Shown: piece after piece, positions 20,037-29,784 of the stretch | Layout of the letters: each line of letters opens with the position of its first letter | Numbering within the stretch: the first letter of the stretch is position 1 | From: an uncultured Pelagibacteraceae bacterium | GTDB lineage: Bacteria; Pseudomonadota; Alphaproteobacteria; Pelagibacterales; Pelagibacteraceae | Length of the DNA: 64,000 nucleotides | Reading direction: 5' to 3' | Assembly: GCA_902569285.1 (NCBI GenBank) | Contig: CACFTS010000001.1 | Coordinates: forward strand, 57,705-121,704 | Made by a program: the position numbers and the translations under genes | The notes under the pieces: generated by a model | Database searches by the model: none | Seen by the model: only the letters and a program-made list of their open reading frames with translations | What the model was told of the DNA's origin: nothing

Positions 20037-21881
20037 TTATGTTTTTTCCACCTCAGTTTCAGCAACTTCACTTGGTGGTGTAGTTTGAGTAATAAAATCT
20101 TCTTTTGCTCCAGGGACACTAAAGTCATAAGGCCATCTATGAACTACTGGAAGTTTTTCACCCCAATTACCATGTTCGGGAGGAACGGTTGGAGTAAGCC
20201 ATTCAAGTGAATTTGCTTGCCAAGGATTATGTCCAGCAGGTTTTCCTATTTTTAAAGTTTTAATAATATTAAAAATCAATATAAATTGTGCAGCACCAAC
20301 TATAAAAGCTGCCATACTTATAAATTCATTCATTCCTACAGCAGAAGTTACATATGGACTATCATACATTTCAAAATATCTTCTAGGAACTCCAATAAAT
20401 CCTAGATAATGCATTGGGAAATAGATTGAATAAGCACCTAAAAAAGTTAACCAGAAGTGCCATTTACCCAATGTTTCATCTAAAAATCTTCCAGCTACTA
20501 AAGGAAACCAGTGATAAACAGCTCCCATAATTACCATAAGTGGTGCAATACCCATTACCATATGAAAATGGGCAATAACAAAGTAAGTATCTGACAATGG
20601 AACATCTACACTAACGTTTCCTAAGAAAATTCCCGTAATTCCTCCATTTACAAAAGTAATAATAAAACCCAAACACCATAACATAACTACGTTAAGTCTA
20701 ATGTTTCCTCTCCAAAGAGTTAAGACCCAGTTATAAACTTTCATCGCAGTTGGAATTGCAATTATAAGTGTTGTAGTTGCAAAAAAGAAACCAAACCATG
20801 GGTTCATTCCGCTAACATACATGTGGTGTGCCCATACAAAAAAGCTTAGAGCTCCTATACCAACAATAGCCCAAACCATCATTCTATATCCAAATATATT
20901 TTTTCTAGAATGAACAGATATTAAATCTGAAATTATTCCAAAAGCAGGTAACGCAACTATATAAACTTCTGGATGTCCAAAAAACCAAAATAAATGTTGA
21001 AAAAGAATAGGACTTCCTCCACCATATTCTAAAACTTCACCTGCTTGTAAAATTGTAGGCATGAAAAAACTTGTTCCAAGTACCTTATCTAAAGTCATCA
21101 TTAGCGCACCTACTAATAATGCTGGAAAAGCTAACATTGCTAGAACTGTTGCTGTAAAAATACCCCAAACTGTTAGAGGCATTCTCATTAATGTCATACC
21201 TCTAGTACGAGCTTGTAAAACAGTAATTAAATAATTAAGTCCTCCCATTGTAAATCCCGCAACAAACAAAATTAAAGATATACACATCAAAAGGATCCCC
21301 ATACCTGAGCCTGGAGTTCCTTCTAAAATTGTTTGAGGTGGATAAAGTGTCCAACCAGCTCCTGTTGGTCCACCTGGAACAAAAAAGCTTGCTAATAAAA
21401 CAACAACTGCAATAAAAAACATCCAAAAACTTACCATATTAAGATAAGGGAAAACCATATCTCTAGCTCCAACCATTAAAGGAATTAAGTAATTTCCAAA
21501 ACCTCCGAGAAAAAGTGCCGTTAAAAAATAAACGACCATAATCATTCCATGCATGGTAACAAACTGATAATAGTGTTCAGCAGTCATAAAGCCAGCTGCT
21601 TCAGGAAAACCTAATTGTAAACGCATTAACCAAGAAAGAATCAGGCCTATAATACCTGTAAAAGTTGCTAGAAGAAAATATTGAACTCCAATAACTTTTG
21701 CATCCTGACAAAAAACCCATTTAGTAATAAAACTATGTCCATGATATAAATCTTGTTCTGGTATTTCTGCAGGTCTTACATAGTCCGCATCAGACACTGT
21801 TCCTGATCCTCCTCCACCAGAAGAAATACTTTCTGAAGATTGAGCTTGATAACCTTTTTTATTTTCGTATTCGTCTGACAT
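20037..21881 (-). CDS. ctaD: Cytochrome c oxidase subunit I
   Basis: WFFGHPEVYI, WAHHMY, FVIAHFHMVMG heme/copper ligand motifs. Confidence 0.97.
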   Translation of the reverse strand: MSDEYENKKGYQAQSSESISSGGGGSGTVSDADYVRPAEIPEQDLYHGHSFITKWVFCQDAKVIGVQYFLLATFTGIIGLILSWLMRLQLGFPEAAGFMTAEHYYQFVTMHGMIMVVYFLTALFLGGFGNYLIPLMVGARDMVFPYLNMVSFWMFFIAVVVLLASFFVPGGPTGAGWTLYPPQTILEGTPGSGMGILLMCISLILFVAGFTMGGLNYLITVLQARTRGMTLMRMPLTVWGIFTATVLAMLAFPALLVGALMMTLDKVLGTSFFMPTILQAGEVLEYGGGSPILFQHLFWFFGHPEVYIVALPAFGIISDLISVHSRKNIFGYRMMVWAIVGIGALSFFVWAHHMYVSGMNPWFGFFFATTTLIIAIPTAMKVYNWVLTLWRGNIRLNVVMLWCLGFIITFVNGGITGIFLGNVSVDVPLSDTYFVIAHFHMVMGIAPLMVIMGAVYHWFPLVAGRFLDETLGKWHFWLTFLGAYSIYFPMHYLGFIGVPRRYFEMYDSPYVTSAVGMNEFISMAAFIVGAAQFILIFNIIKTLKIGKPAGHNPWQANSLEWLTPTVPPEHGNWGEKLPVVHRWPYDFSVPGAKEDFITQTTPPSEVAETEVEKT

Positions 21882-21884
21882 AAA

Positions 21885-22760
21885 TTATTCTTCTTTATAT
21901 GTTTCTTTATTTAAAAGAAAATTATTATTTTTAACTATTTTTTTGTTTTCAAATTCTATATTTTTTTTTTTAGCAATCAAATCATTAAAAGTTTCTTGTT
22001 CAGAAATCCAATTGTTATAATTTTCTGTGCTTTGCACTTCAACACTACCTCTCATTGCATAGTGTCCAACTCCACAATATTCTGCACATAAAACTTCGTA
22101 TTTTCCAATTTTATTTGGTTCAAACCAATAATAGGTTACAACTCCTGGAACCGCATCCATTTTTGCTCTAAATTGAGGAACGTACCAATTATGAAGTACA
22201 TCAACTGATCTTAGTAAAATTTTAACTGGTTGATTGTTTTCTAAATTTATAACGTCACTTTGTATCAATACATCATCTTTTCCATAAGGATCATCTAAAT
22301 TAATACCAAAAGGATTATTGTCATTTATATTAATTACTTGAGTAGTTCCTAATTTTCCATCTTCACCTGGTAATCTATACTGCCATCCCCATTGCCAAGC
22401 CATCACATCAACTTCAAGCGCATTTTTTGGAACACTTACATATTGATTCCAAATAATAAGTCCTGGTGCTAAAAGAGCAGCAACACCTAAGGTTGTTGCC
22501 CATGTTAAAATTTTTTCTAATTTTTTATCGTCTGGTTTATATTCTGCTCTACGATCTTTTTTGTAAGAAAACTTAAAAACGCAATAAACCATAAAAAGAC
22601 ATACTGCTACAAAAACACCACCTCCTACCCAAAAGGTAAGTGTAATAGTGTCATCCATTCCTCCCCAATTTGAAGCAATGTCAGTCCAGTACCATGGTGT
22701 AAAGATATGAAAAAGTACCGATCCTAAGATCACTAGAAAAAATATTATACCCGGATGCAT
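21885..22760 (-). CDS. ctaC: Cytochrome c oxidase subunit II
   Basis: CuA motif CAEYCGVGHYAM; MAWQWGWQYRLP. Confidence 0.96.
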   Translation of the reverse strand: MHPGIIFFLVILGSVLFHIFTPWYWTDIASNWGGMDDTITLTFWVGGGVFVAVCLFMVYCVFKFSYKKDRRAEYKPDDKKLEKILTWATTLGVAALLAPGLIIWNQYVSVPKNALEVDVMAWQWGWQYRLPGEDGKLGTTQVININDNNPFGINLDDPYGKDDVLIQSDVINLENNQPVKILLRSVDVLHNWYVPQFRAKMDAVPGVVTYYWFEPNKIGKYEVLCAEYCGVGHYAMRGSVEVQSTENYNNWISEQETFNDLIAKKKNIEFENKKIVKNNNFLLNKETYKEE

Positions 22761-22848
22761 TGCTATTTATATAGTTTATTAATAGCATAAATACCTATGA
22801 CAAAATGTCATAAACTTAAAGCAAATAAGCTAATATAATTAAGATTTT

Positions 22849-23040
22849 ATGCTTAGTAAATTAGGAATTTTAATATCAATACTCGTTCTAGTATTCATTT
22901 TTTTTATAGTCATATCTTTTGGGGCTGGAGCATTTTCAAAGAAAGAAATTACAACCGAAACAAAAAAATATTTAAAATCTGTAAATATTCTTTTAACAAT
23001 TATTGCGGTAGTAGGAATTGTTTTAGTTCTATTTTTATAA
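22849..23040 (+). CDS. Small two-TM membrane protein, unknown
   Basis: 63-aa ORF with two hydrophobic segments filling the gap between cox genes. Confidence 0.6.
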   Translation: MLSKLGILISILVLVFIFFIVISFGAGAFSKKEITTETKKYLKSVNILLTIIAVVGIVLVLFL

Positions 23041-23041
23041 A

Positions 23042-23722
23042 CTAAGAAATTAGCGATTTACACCATGCAACAAAAGCATCATTAAAAATATAAATCATTA
23101 AAAAAAACATTAACCAAACAATTAATAAATATGTCCAGTATAAAGATAAAGCTGATATATTTTTTTCTTCTTCTAAAATTTTATTTTGTTCTAACTTTAA
23201 AACTCTTGAAGAAACTTTTCCCCAAAAAAATAGTCCTCCTAAAAGATGCAATCCATGAAGCGCTGTAAAAACATAAAAATTTGCAAAATAAGAATTTGTC
23301 GAAACATAATTTCCACTTTTTAATAATTGAAACCAAAAAATTATCTGTCCAAATAGAAATAGATAAGTTAATCCGCCAATAATTAAAAGATTTCTTTTAA
23401 CCTTTAAGGTATCCTTTTTTTTTAAATCATTTGTAACCTTGTTAAAAAAATAGGTAACAAAGAAAAGAGTTAAAGTATTGATCCAAAGTAAGTTTGGTCT
23501 TAAAAGATACTGTGTATCTTGACCAGGTGGTAAAGTATAAAGATAACTTGTAAATATTAAACTAAATAAAACTGTTGCAATTCCAAAAATAATTATCACA
23601 GCAGACTTTTGAACAGAAATATCAAAAGTTTTTCCTTCGTGAGCATTATCTATTGCTGCACGCTCAGTCTCCCAAGGTTTTTGGAGTAGTGTGCCAAAAA
23701 GTTTCTTTAATAAATTGCTCAT
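23042..23722 (-). CDS. Heme-copper oxidase subunit III-like protein (second copy)
   Basis: Multi-TM; FTALHGLHLLGGLFFWG motif of the subunit III family. Confidence 0.75.
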   Translation of the reverse strand: MSNLLKKLFGTLLQKPWETERAAIDNAHEGKTFDISVQKSAVIIIFGIATVLFSLIFTSYLYTLPPGQDTQYLLRPNLLWINTLTLFFVTYFFNKVTNDLKKKDTLKVKRNLLIIGGLTYLFLFGQIIFWFQLLKSGNYVSTNSYFANFYVFTALHGLHLLGGLFFWGKVSSRVLKLEQNKILEEEKNISALSLYWTYLLIVWLMFFLMIYIFNDAFVAWCKSLIS

Positions 23723-23758
23723 TATTCTTATATAGTTGCTTAATTAATTTTATCAATA

Positions 23759-24349
23759 ATGAAATTAAAAACATCAATAATAATTATATCTGGTTGCTTG
23801 TTTATTTTTTTATTTATTATGCTGCCAATTTTTTTATCGATCGAAAATAAAAAAGATGAATATGTCGCATCCTTTAAGGGTTCATCATTCTCACTTAAAG
23901 ACGTAAACAATAATATAATTACAGAAAAATCATTTGAAGGTCCTTTAACTGCAATTTTTTTTGGATTTACTAATTGTCCAGATGTTTGTCCAATGACATT
24001 GAATAATTTAAATTTGGTAGTAAATAATTTAGATAAAAAAAAGAAAGAAAAATTTAAAGTTTTCTTTGTAAGTATTGATCCTGAAAGAGATACTCCTAAA
24101 ATTATTAAAGATTATTTAAGTTCATTTGAAAATAAAATTTATGGAATTACTGGCAATCCTAAAAAAATATTTGTTTTATCTAAATCATGGGGAGTAATCT
24201 CAGAAAAAATTTTTACAGAAGATGGGAACTATCTAATAAATCATAGTTCATCAGTAATATTATTAAAAAATGGCAAATATTTAGATCGAATTAGCCATCA
24301 TGCAAATTACAAAGACATGTTTAAAGCTATAAACAAATATTTAAGATAA
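23759..24349 (+). CDS. SCO1/SenC family copper chaperone
   Basis: FFGFTNCPDVCPMTL CxxxC motif; VSIDPERDTP. Confidence 0.93.
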   Translation: MKLKTSIIIISGCLFIFLFIMLPIFLSIENKKDEYVASFKGSSFSLKDVNNNIITEKSFEGPLTAIFFGFTNCPDVCPMTLNNLNLVVNNLDKKKKEKFKVFFVSIDPERDTPKIIKDYLSSFENKIYGITGNPKKIFVLSKSWGVISEKIFTEDGNYLINHSSSVILLKNGKYLDRISHHANYKDMFKAINKYLR

Positions 24350-25042
24350 AAAATTAAAAGCTATTATTGATATCATTGAAATTGCAGCAGTTTCAGCTCT
24401 TAAAATATTTTCATTAATTTTTAATGGAATTATATTTTTAAGTTTTAAAATTTTCTCTCTCTCATTTGTAGTAAAATCACCTTCAGGTCCAATTAATATA
24501 CATAAAGGTTCAGTATTCTTAATAATTAATTTGTTATTATTTGTATTAAGATCTCCAAAAATAATATTCGTTTTTTGATTAAATTTTAAAAAATTATCTA
24601 ATTTTACAATTTCTTCTAATTTTGGAACTTTTAATCTATTACTTTGTTCCGATGCTTCTACAATAATTTTATTTACTCTTTTTTCATTTATTTTTCTGAC
24701 AATTGTTCTTTCTGTTAAAATCGGTATAAATTTGGTAACTCCAAGTTCGGTAGCTTTTTGTATCATCAAATTTAAATAATTTAATTTAATTGGTGTAAAA
24801 GCTAGCCAAATTTCTTTTTCATTATCATTTGATCTAATTTTTTTTGTAATTGAAAATTCTACAATTCCTTTTGTAATTTTAATTATTCTCGCTTCCCATT
24901 CTCCATTTTGATTAAATAATGAAAAGTTTTTACCTATATTAATTCTCATGACTTTGGTCAAATAATGTGATTGAAATTTATCTAATTTTCCAGTCATACT
25001 AACTGATAATATTTCTGAAAAAAATAATCTAATATTACTCAT
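24341..25042 (-). CDS. rsmE: 16S rRNA (uracil-1498-N3)-methyltransferase
   Basis: KATELGVTKFIPILTERT, EASEQSNRLKVP, IGPEGDFT, LRAETAAI. Confidence 0.93.
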   Translation of the reverse strand: MSNIRLFFSEILSVSMTGKLDKFQSHYLTKVMRINIGKNFSLFNQNGEWEARIIKITKGIVEFSITKKIRSNDNEKEIWLAFTPIKLNYLNLMIQKATELGVTKFIPILTERTIVRKINEKRVNKIIVEASEQSNRLKVPKLEEIVKLDNFLKFNQKTNIIFGDLNTNNNKLIIKNTEPLCILIGPEGDFTTNEREKILKLKNIIPLKINENILRAETAAISMISIIAFNFLS

Positions 25043-25059
25043 TTATGTTAAGTTAATTT

Positions 25060-25722
25060 ATGAAAAATATTAAAGCAATAATTTTTGATGCTTATGGAAC
25101 ATTGTTTGACGTAAATTCAGCGACAGAAAAATGCAAAGATAAAATTGGTGATAAATGGGAAGGTTTTTCAAACTACTGGCGAAGTACACAGTTAGAATAT
25201 ACCTGGCTTAGAAGTTTAATGAACAGACATAAAGATTTTTGGCAAGTTACCGAAGATAGTTTAGATAAATCAATGAAAGCATTTAATATAAATCCTTCAA
25301 TGAGAAATGAATTATTAAATCTTTATAAAATTCTCTCTCCTTTTAAAGAAGTGCCAGAAGTTTTAAAAGCTCTTAAAGAAAAAAATTATAAATTGGCAAT
25401 TCTTTCTAATGGAACACCTACTCTTCTAAATGAATTAGTTAAAAGTAATAATTTAGAAAAAATATTTGATGATCTTTTTTCAATTGAACAAGTTGGAATT
25501 TATAAACCAAACTCAAAAGTTTATGATATGCCTATAAAAAAATATCAAATACAAAAAAATGACGTTGTATTTTTAAGCGCAAATACATGGGATGTTTCTG
25601 GAGCAGGAAACTATGGATACAATTCCATTTGGGTAAATAGAAATAAAAATATTTTTGATAAATTAGATTATCTTCCAAAAAATATAATAAAAGACCTCAA
25701 TCAATTACTTGAAATTGTTTAG
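25060..25722 (+). CDS. Haloacid dehalogenase type II-like HAD hydrolase
   Basis: FDAYGTLFDV, LSNGTP, SIEQVGIYKPNSKVY. Confidence 0.85.
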   Translation: MKNIKAIIFDAYGTLFDVNSATEKCKDKIGDKWEGFSNYWRSTQLEYTWLRSLMNRHKDFWQVTEDSLDKSMKAFNINPSMRNELLNLYKILSPFKEVPEVLKALKEKNYKLAILSNGTPTLLNELVKSNNLEKIFDDLFSIEQVGIYKPNSKVYDMPIKKYQIQKNDVVFLSANTWDVSGAGNYGYNSIWVNRNKNIFDKLDYLPKNIIKDLNQLLEIV

Positions 25723-25758
25723 ATTACCAATTAAATAAAGTTTAAAAAAATTATTATA

Positions 25759-26730
25759 ATGAAAGCAGTTAAAATTAAAAAAAATGGTGGTCCTGAAGTA
25801 TTAGAAATAGAAGAAATAACTTTAAGAAAACCAATAAAAACTGAAGTCTTAATTGAACATACTGCTATAGGTTTAAATTATATAGATACATATCATAGGT
25901 CTGGCCTTTATCCTTTGATGATGCCTAGTGGACTTGGAATGGAAGCTTCTGGTATTATTAAAGAAATTGGATCTGATGTTTCAAATTTTTCTATAGGAGA
26001 TAGAGTGGCATACGCAGCTGTACCTTTGGGATCATATTCATCACATAGAATTTATAGAACATCAAACCTAGTTAAAGTGCCCAAAGAAATAGATTTAAAT
26101 ATTGCTGCAGCAATAATGACCAAAGGATTAACAACTTATTATTTATTACATAAAACTTATCCTGTTTTAGGAAATGAAACTATTTTGTTTCATGCTGCTG
26201 CTGGAGGAGTAGGACAAATATTTTGTCAATGGGCTAAGAATTTAGGATGTAAAGTTATTGGAACAGTTGGTAGTGAAGAAAAAATAAAAATAGCAAAAAA
26301 AAATGGGTGTGATGAAACAATTAATTATAATACGGAAGACTTTACAAAAAAAGTTATGGAAATAACTGATGGCAAAGGTGTATCTGTGGTCTATGATGGA
26401 GTCGGAAAATCAACATTTGAAAAATCTCTAGAATGTTTAAAAACTAGAGGAATGATGGTTTCTTTTGGTAATGCCTCAGGGGCTCTAGATCCAATCAATG
26501 TTCCTAAAGTGTTACAGCCCAAGGGATTATTTTTTGTTAGACCTACAATGGGACAATATTTAGGAACTAGTAAAGAATTAAACGAAGCTGCAAAAATACT
26601 ATTTGAAAAAATAAGTTCAGGAAAAGTTAAGATAGAAATATTTAAAAAGTATAAATTAAACGATATTAAACAAGCTCATATTGATTTAGAAAATAGAAAA
26701 ATTTTAGGACCTGCAGTAATTGTTCCTTAA
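25759..26730 (+). CDS. NADPH:quinone oxidoreductase, zeta-crystallin-like
   Basis: MDR fold; LFHAAAGGVGQIFCQWAKNLG. Confidence 0.9.
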   Translation: MKAVKIKKNGGPEVLEIEEITLRKPIKTEVLIEHTAIGLNYIDTYHRSGLYPLMMPSGLGMEASGIIKEIGSDVSNFSIGDRVAYAAVPLGSYSSHRIYRTSNLVKVPKEIDLNIAAAIMTKGLTTYYLLHKTYPVLGNETILFHAAAGGVGQIFCQWAKNLGCKVIGTVGSEEKIKIAKKNGCDETINYNTEDFTKKVMEITDGKGVSVVYDGVGKSTFEKSLECLKTRGMMVSFGNASGALDPINVPKVLQPKGLFFVRPTMGQYLGTSKELNEAAKILFEKISSGKVKIEIFKKYKLNDIKQAHIDLENRKILGPAVIVP

Positions 26731-27131
26731 TCTATATTTACATCCATATCAGACATATGAAGTTTTAAAGCATTAGTCGAAATATGAATTTCTCTTATAA
26801 AAATAAGTACTGAAATAATCATCGATAAACAGCATGATCCAAAAATTAATCGTGCTATAAAAATTTCATTAAGATAAAGACCAAGTACAGTTAACATATT
26901 GAACAAAAAACCAAATGAAGCAAACATTATAGTCCAACGAAGAAGAGTAATTCTTCCGCTTAAATTTATAAACTGTTTTTTCCATTCATGTGGAATATGA
27001 TTTTCATAAACATGTTCATCATGAAGCTCTCTAATCAACATGCTAAGTGAATGAAATCTATTGCTATAAACGCTCATTAAAAGAGGAATAGCAGGAAACA
27101 TTAAAGCTGTTACTGTATAATCTATATTCAT
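26727..27131 (-). CDS. DUF2721-like membrane protein
   Basis: Three TM helices; FPAIPLLMSVYSNRFHSLSMLIREL. Confidence 0.7.
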   Translation of the reverse strand: MNIDYTVTALMFPAIPLLMSVYSNRFHSLSMLIRELHDEHVYENHIPHEWKKQFINLSGRITLLRWTIMFASFGFLFNMLTVLGLYLNEIFIARLIFGSCCLSMIISVLIFIREIHISTNALKLHMSDMDVNID

Positions 27132-27181
27132 ACGAATCAGTTTGATTATCAATCTTGCCTTTGTTATTTACAAGTAAATTT

Positions 27182-28048
27182 ATGAACCAATTTAACTTAT
27201 TTATTGAACTCACAAGACTTAAAAAACCAATTGGTTTTATGTTGCTTTTTTGGCCATGTGCTTGGGGTTTAACTTTAGCTTATAATTTTTCAGTTAATTT
27301 AGATAAATATTTTTTATATTTATCTCTTTTTTTTATTGGTTCTGTTTTGATGAGATCTGCTGGTTGTATTGCTAATGATATTTTAGACAAAAAATTTGAT
27401 AAAAAAGTTTCCAGAACAAAAAATAGACCGATTGCTTCACAAAAAATTTCTGTACCAATTGGATTGTTTTATACAAGTGCTTTATGCTTATTGGCTTTTT
27501 TAGTTCTTATTAATTTTAATTATTTTACTGTTTTGATTGCATTGGCTTCAATACCATTAGCTTTTACCTATCCATTAATGAAAAGATTTACTTATTGGCC
27601 ACAACTTTTTTTAGGTATTACATTTAACTATGGTTTAATACTCGGGTGGACTTCAATTACAAAACAAATAGATATAATTCCAATTATTTTTTATTTAGGG
27701 GCCATATTTTGGACACTAGGATACGACACAATTTATGGATACCAAGATATAAAAGATGACGAAATTATAGGTTTAAAATCAACTTCAATCAAATTTAAAG
27801 GAACTGCAAAATTATTTTTAATTACATGCTATTTAATTTTAACATTTTCACTTATTATTGGAGGGTATCTAATGAATTTTGATTTGTTATATTTTCTGTT
27901 TTTGATTATTCCAACAGCACATTTATTTTTATATCAAATAAAAACATTTAATTTAAATGATCCAAATACATGTTTAAAAATTTTTAAGAATAACAATTAT
28001 TTTGGATTGATAATTTTTATTAACATTTTTATTGGCAAAATTTTATAA
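27182..28048 (+). CDS. ubiA: 4-hydroxybenzoate polyprenyltransferase
   Basis: RSAGCIANDILDKKFDKKVSRTKNRPIAS, GYDTIYGYQDIKDDEIIGLKST. Confidence 0.95.
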   Translation: MNQFNLFIELTRLKKPIGFMLLFWPCAWGLTLAYNFSVNLDKYFLYLSLFFIGSVLMRSAGCIANDILDKKFDKKVSRTKNRPIASQKISVPIGLFYTSALCLLAFLVLINFNYFTVLIALASIPLAFTYPLMKRFTYWPQLFLGITFNYGLILGWTSITKQIDIIPIIFYLGAIFWTLGYDTIYGYQDIKDDEIIGLKSTSIKFKGTAKLFLITCYLILTFSLIIGGYLMNFDLLYFLFLIIPTAHLFLYQIKTFNLNDPNTCLKIFKNNNYFGLIIFINIFIGKIL

Positions 28049-29784
28049 TGAATAAAACAATAACTCTTAAAAGACTTTATAAAGAATACACTAAAAAATA
28101 TATTAGACAAATTTTTATAGCTGTATTTTTTTCTCTATTAGTTGCAGCAAGCACTTCCTCTATTGCGTGGCTCTTAGATCCAGCGATTGAAAAAATATTT
28201 ATCCAAAAAGATCAATCTTTACTAATGATAATACCAATATTAATAATTATTGCTTTTACAACTAAAGGGGTTTCTCTTTATCTTGCAAAAATAACTATGA
28301 TTAATGTTGGTGAAGAAATTAAAAAGCAACTCCAATTTAATATGTTAAATACTTTAATTAGTGCGGATACTCAATCAATTGATGAAAAACATTCTGGAAA
28401 ATTTATTTCTAATTTAACCTATGATGTAATGCACATTACAAATCTTTTAAGTCATGGAATACTTAATCTTTTCAAAGATAGTCTAACTCTAATTGGTTTA
28501 CTTACAGTGATGTTTTTACAAAACTGGAAACTTTCTTTAATTGCAATAGTATTAATACCAATAGCTAGTACTGCAGCAAGGTCTTTGGGTAAAAGAATGG
28601 GTAAAGTTACAACTGAAGCTCAAGAGAAATCAAGTTTTTTAACAAAATATCTAGTTGAATTATTTAAGAATCACAGATTAACGAAAATTTTTCAAAAGGA
28701 AAAATATGAAACGAATAGAGCAGAAGATTATTTAAACCAACTCAAACAAAAAAATAAAAAAATTGGGCATGTAATAGTAAGAATATCTCCTATTATGGAA
28801 GTATTAACTGGAATAATGATTGCTGTTTTGATTTTTTACTCTGGAAAACTTATTGCAAAAGATGAACTAAGCGTTAATAATTTTTTTTCATTTCTTGCGG
28901 CAATGATGTTAGCCTACCAACCAGTTAGATCATTATCAACTTTAAACGTCATTCTTAACCAAGGTCTCTCTGCTGCTGCAAGAATTTTATCGGTTGTTGA
29001 CACTGAAAGCCTAATAAAAAATGAAAAAAATGCGAAAGATATTGATATTAAAAACGCGAATATAAAATTTAAAGATGTAATATTTGGTTACAAAAAATCT
29101 GATGGGGAAGTTTTAAAAAGTATAAATTTAAGCTTTGAGGGAGGAAAAATGACTTCATTAGTGGGCCATAGTGGATCGGGTAAATCTACTATTTTAAATT
29201 TAATCCCAAGGTTTTATGATCGTATAACAGGAGATATTTCAATAGATAATCAATCAATTTATAATTGTACAATTGAATCTCTTAGAAAGAATATCTCTTT
29301 AGTAAGCCAGGAAACAACTTTATTCGATGACACAATCAAAAATAACATAAAATATGCAAACTTAGATGCAACTGATCAAGAAATTTATGAAGCTGCAAAA
29401 TTATCTCATTCTGATGAATTTATTAACAAACTCCCAAATAAATATGAAACTTTAATTGGTGAAAATGGAGTAAGATTGTCAGGAGGAGAAAAACAAAGAA
29501 TTTCTATCGCCAGAGCAATGCTAAAAAAAAGTACCATTATCCTCTTAGATGAAGCTACCTCATCTTTAGATTCTGAGACCGAAACCAAAATTCAAGATGC
29601 AATTAAAATTTTAACTAATAATAAAACCACAATTGTAATTGCACATAGACTTTCAACTATTCTAAACTCAAGTAATATCTATGTAATAGACTCTGGAAAA
29701 ATAATTGACAATGGTAAACATGAAGAATTATTAGCTAAATCTAAGATATATAAAAATTTTCATGATAAACAAATTCAGAAGTAA
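28048..29784 (+). CDS. msbA: MsbA-type lipid ABC transporter (TM-ATPase fusion)
   Basis: Six-TM domain plus GHSGSGKST, LSGGEKQRISIARAML; followed by LPS genes. Confidence 0.88.
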   Translation: MNKTITLKRLYKEYTKKYIRQIFIAVFFSLLVAASTSSIAWLLDPAIEKIFIQKDQSLLMIIPILIIIAFTTKGVSLYLAKITMINVGEEIKKQLQFNMLNTLISADTQSIDEKHSGKFISNLTYDVMHITNLLSHGILNLFKDSLTLIGLLTVMFLQNWKLSLIAIVLIPIASTAARSLGKRMGKVTTEAQEKSSFLTKYLVELFKNHRLTKIFQKEKYETNRAEDYLNQLKQKNKKIGHVIVRISPIMEVLTGIMIAVLIFYSGKLIAKDELSVNNFFSFLAAMMLAYQPVRSLSTLNVILNQGLSAAARILSVVDTESLIKNEKNAKDIDIKNANIKFKDVIFGYKKSDGEVLKSINLSFEGGKMTSLVGHSGSGKSTILNLIPRFYDRITGDISIDNQSIYNCTIESLRKNISLVSQETTLFDDTIKNNIKYANLDATDQEIYEAAKLSHSDEFINKLPNKYETLIGENGVRLSGGEKQRISIARAMLKKSTIILLDEATSSLDSETETKIQDAIKILTNNKTTIVIAHRLSTILNSSNIYVIDSGKIIDNGKHEELLAKSKIYKNFHDKQIQK

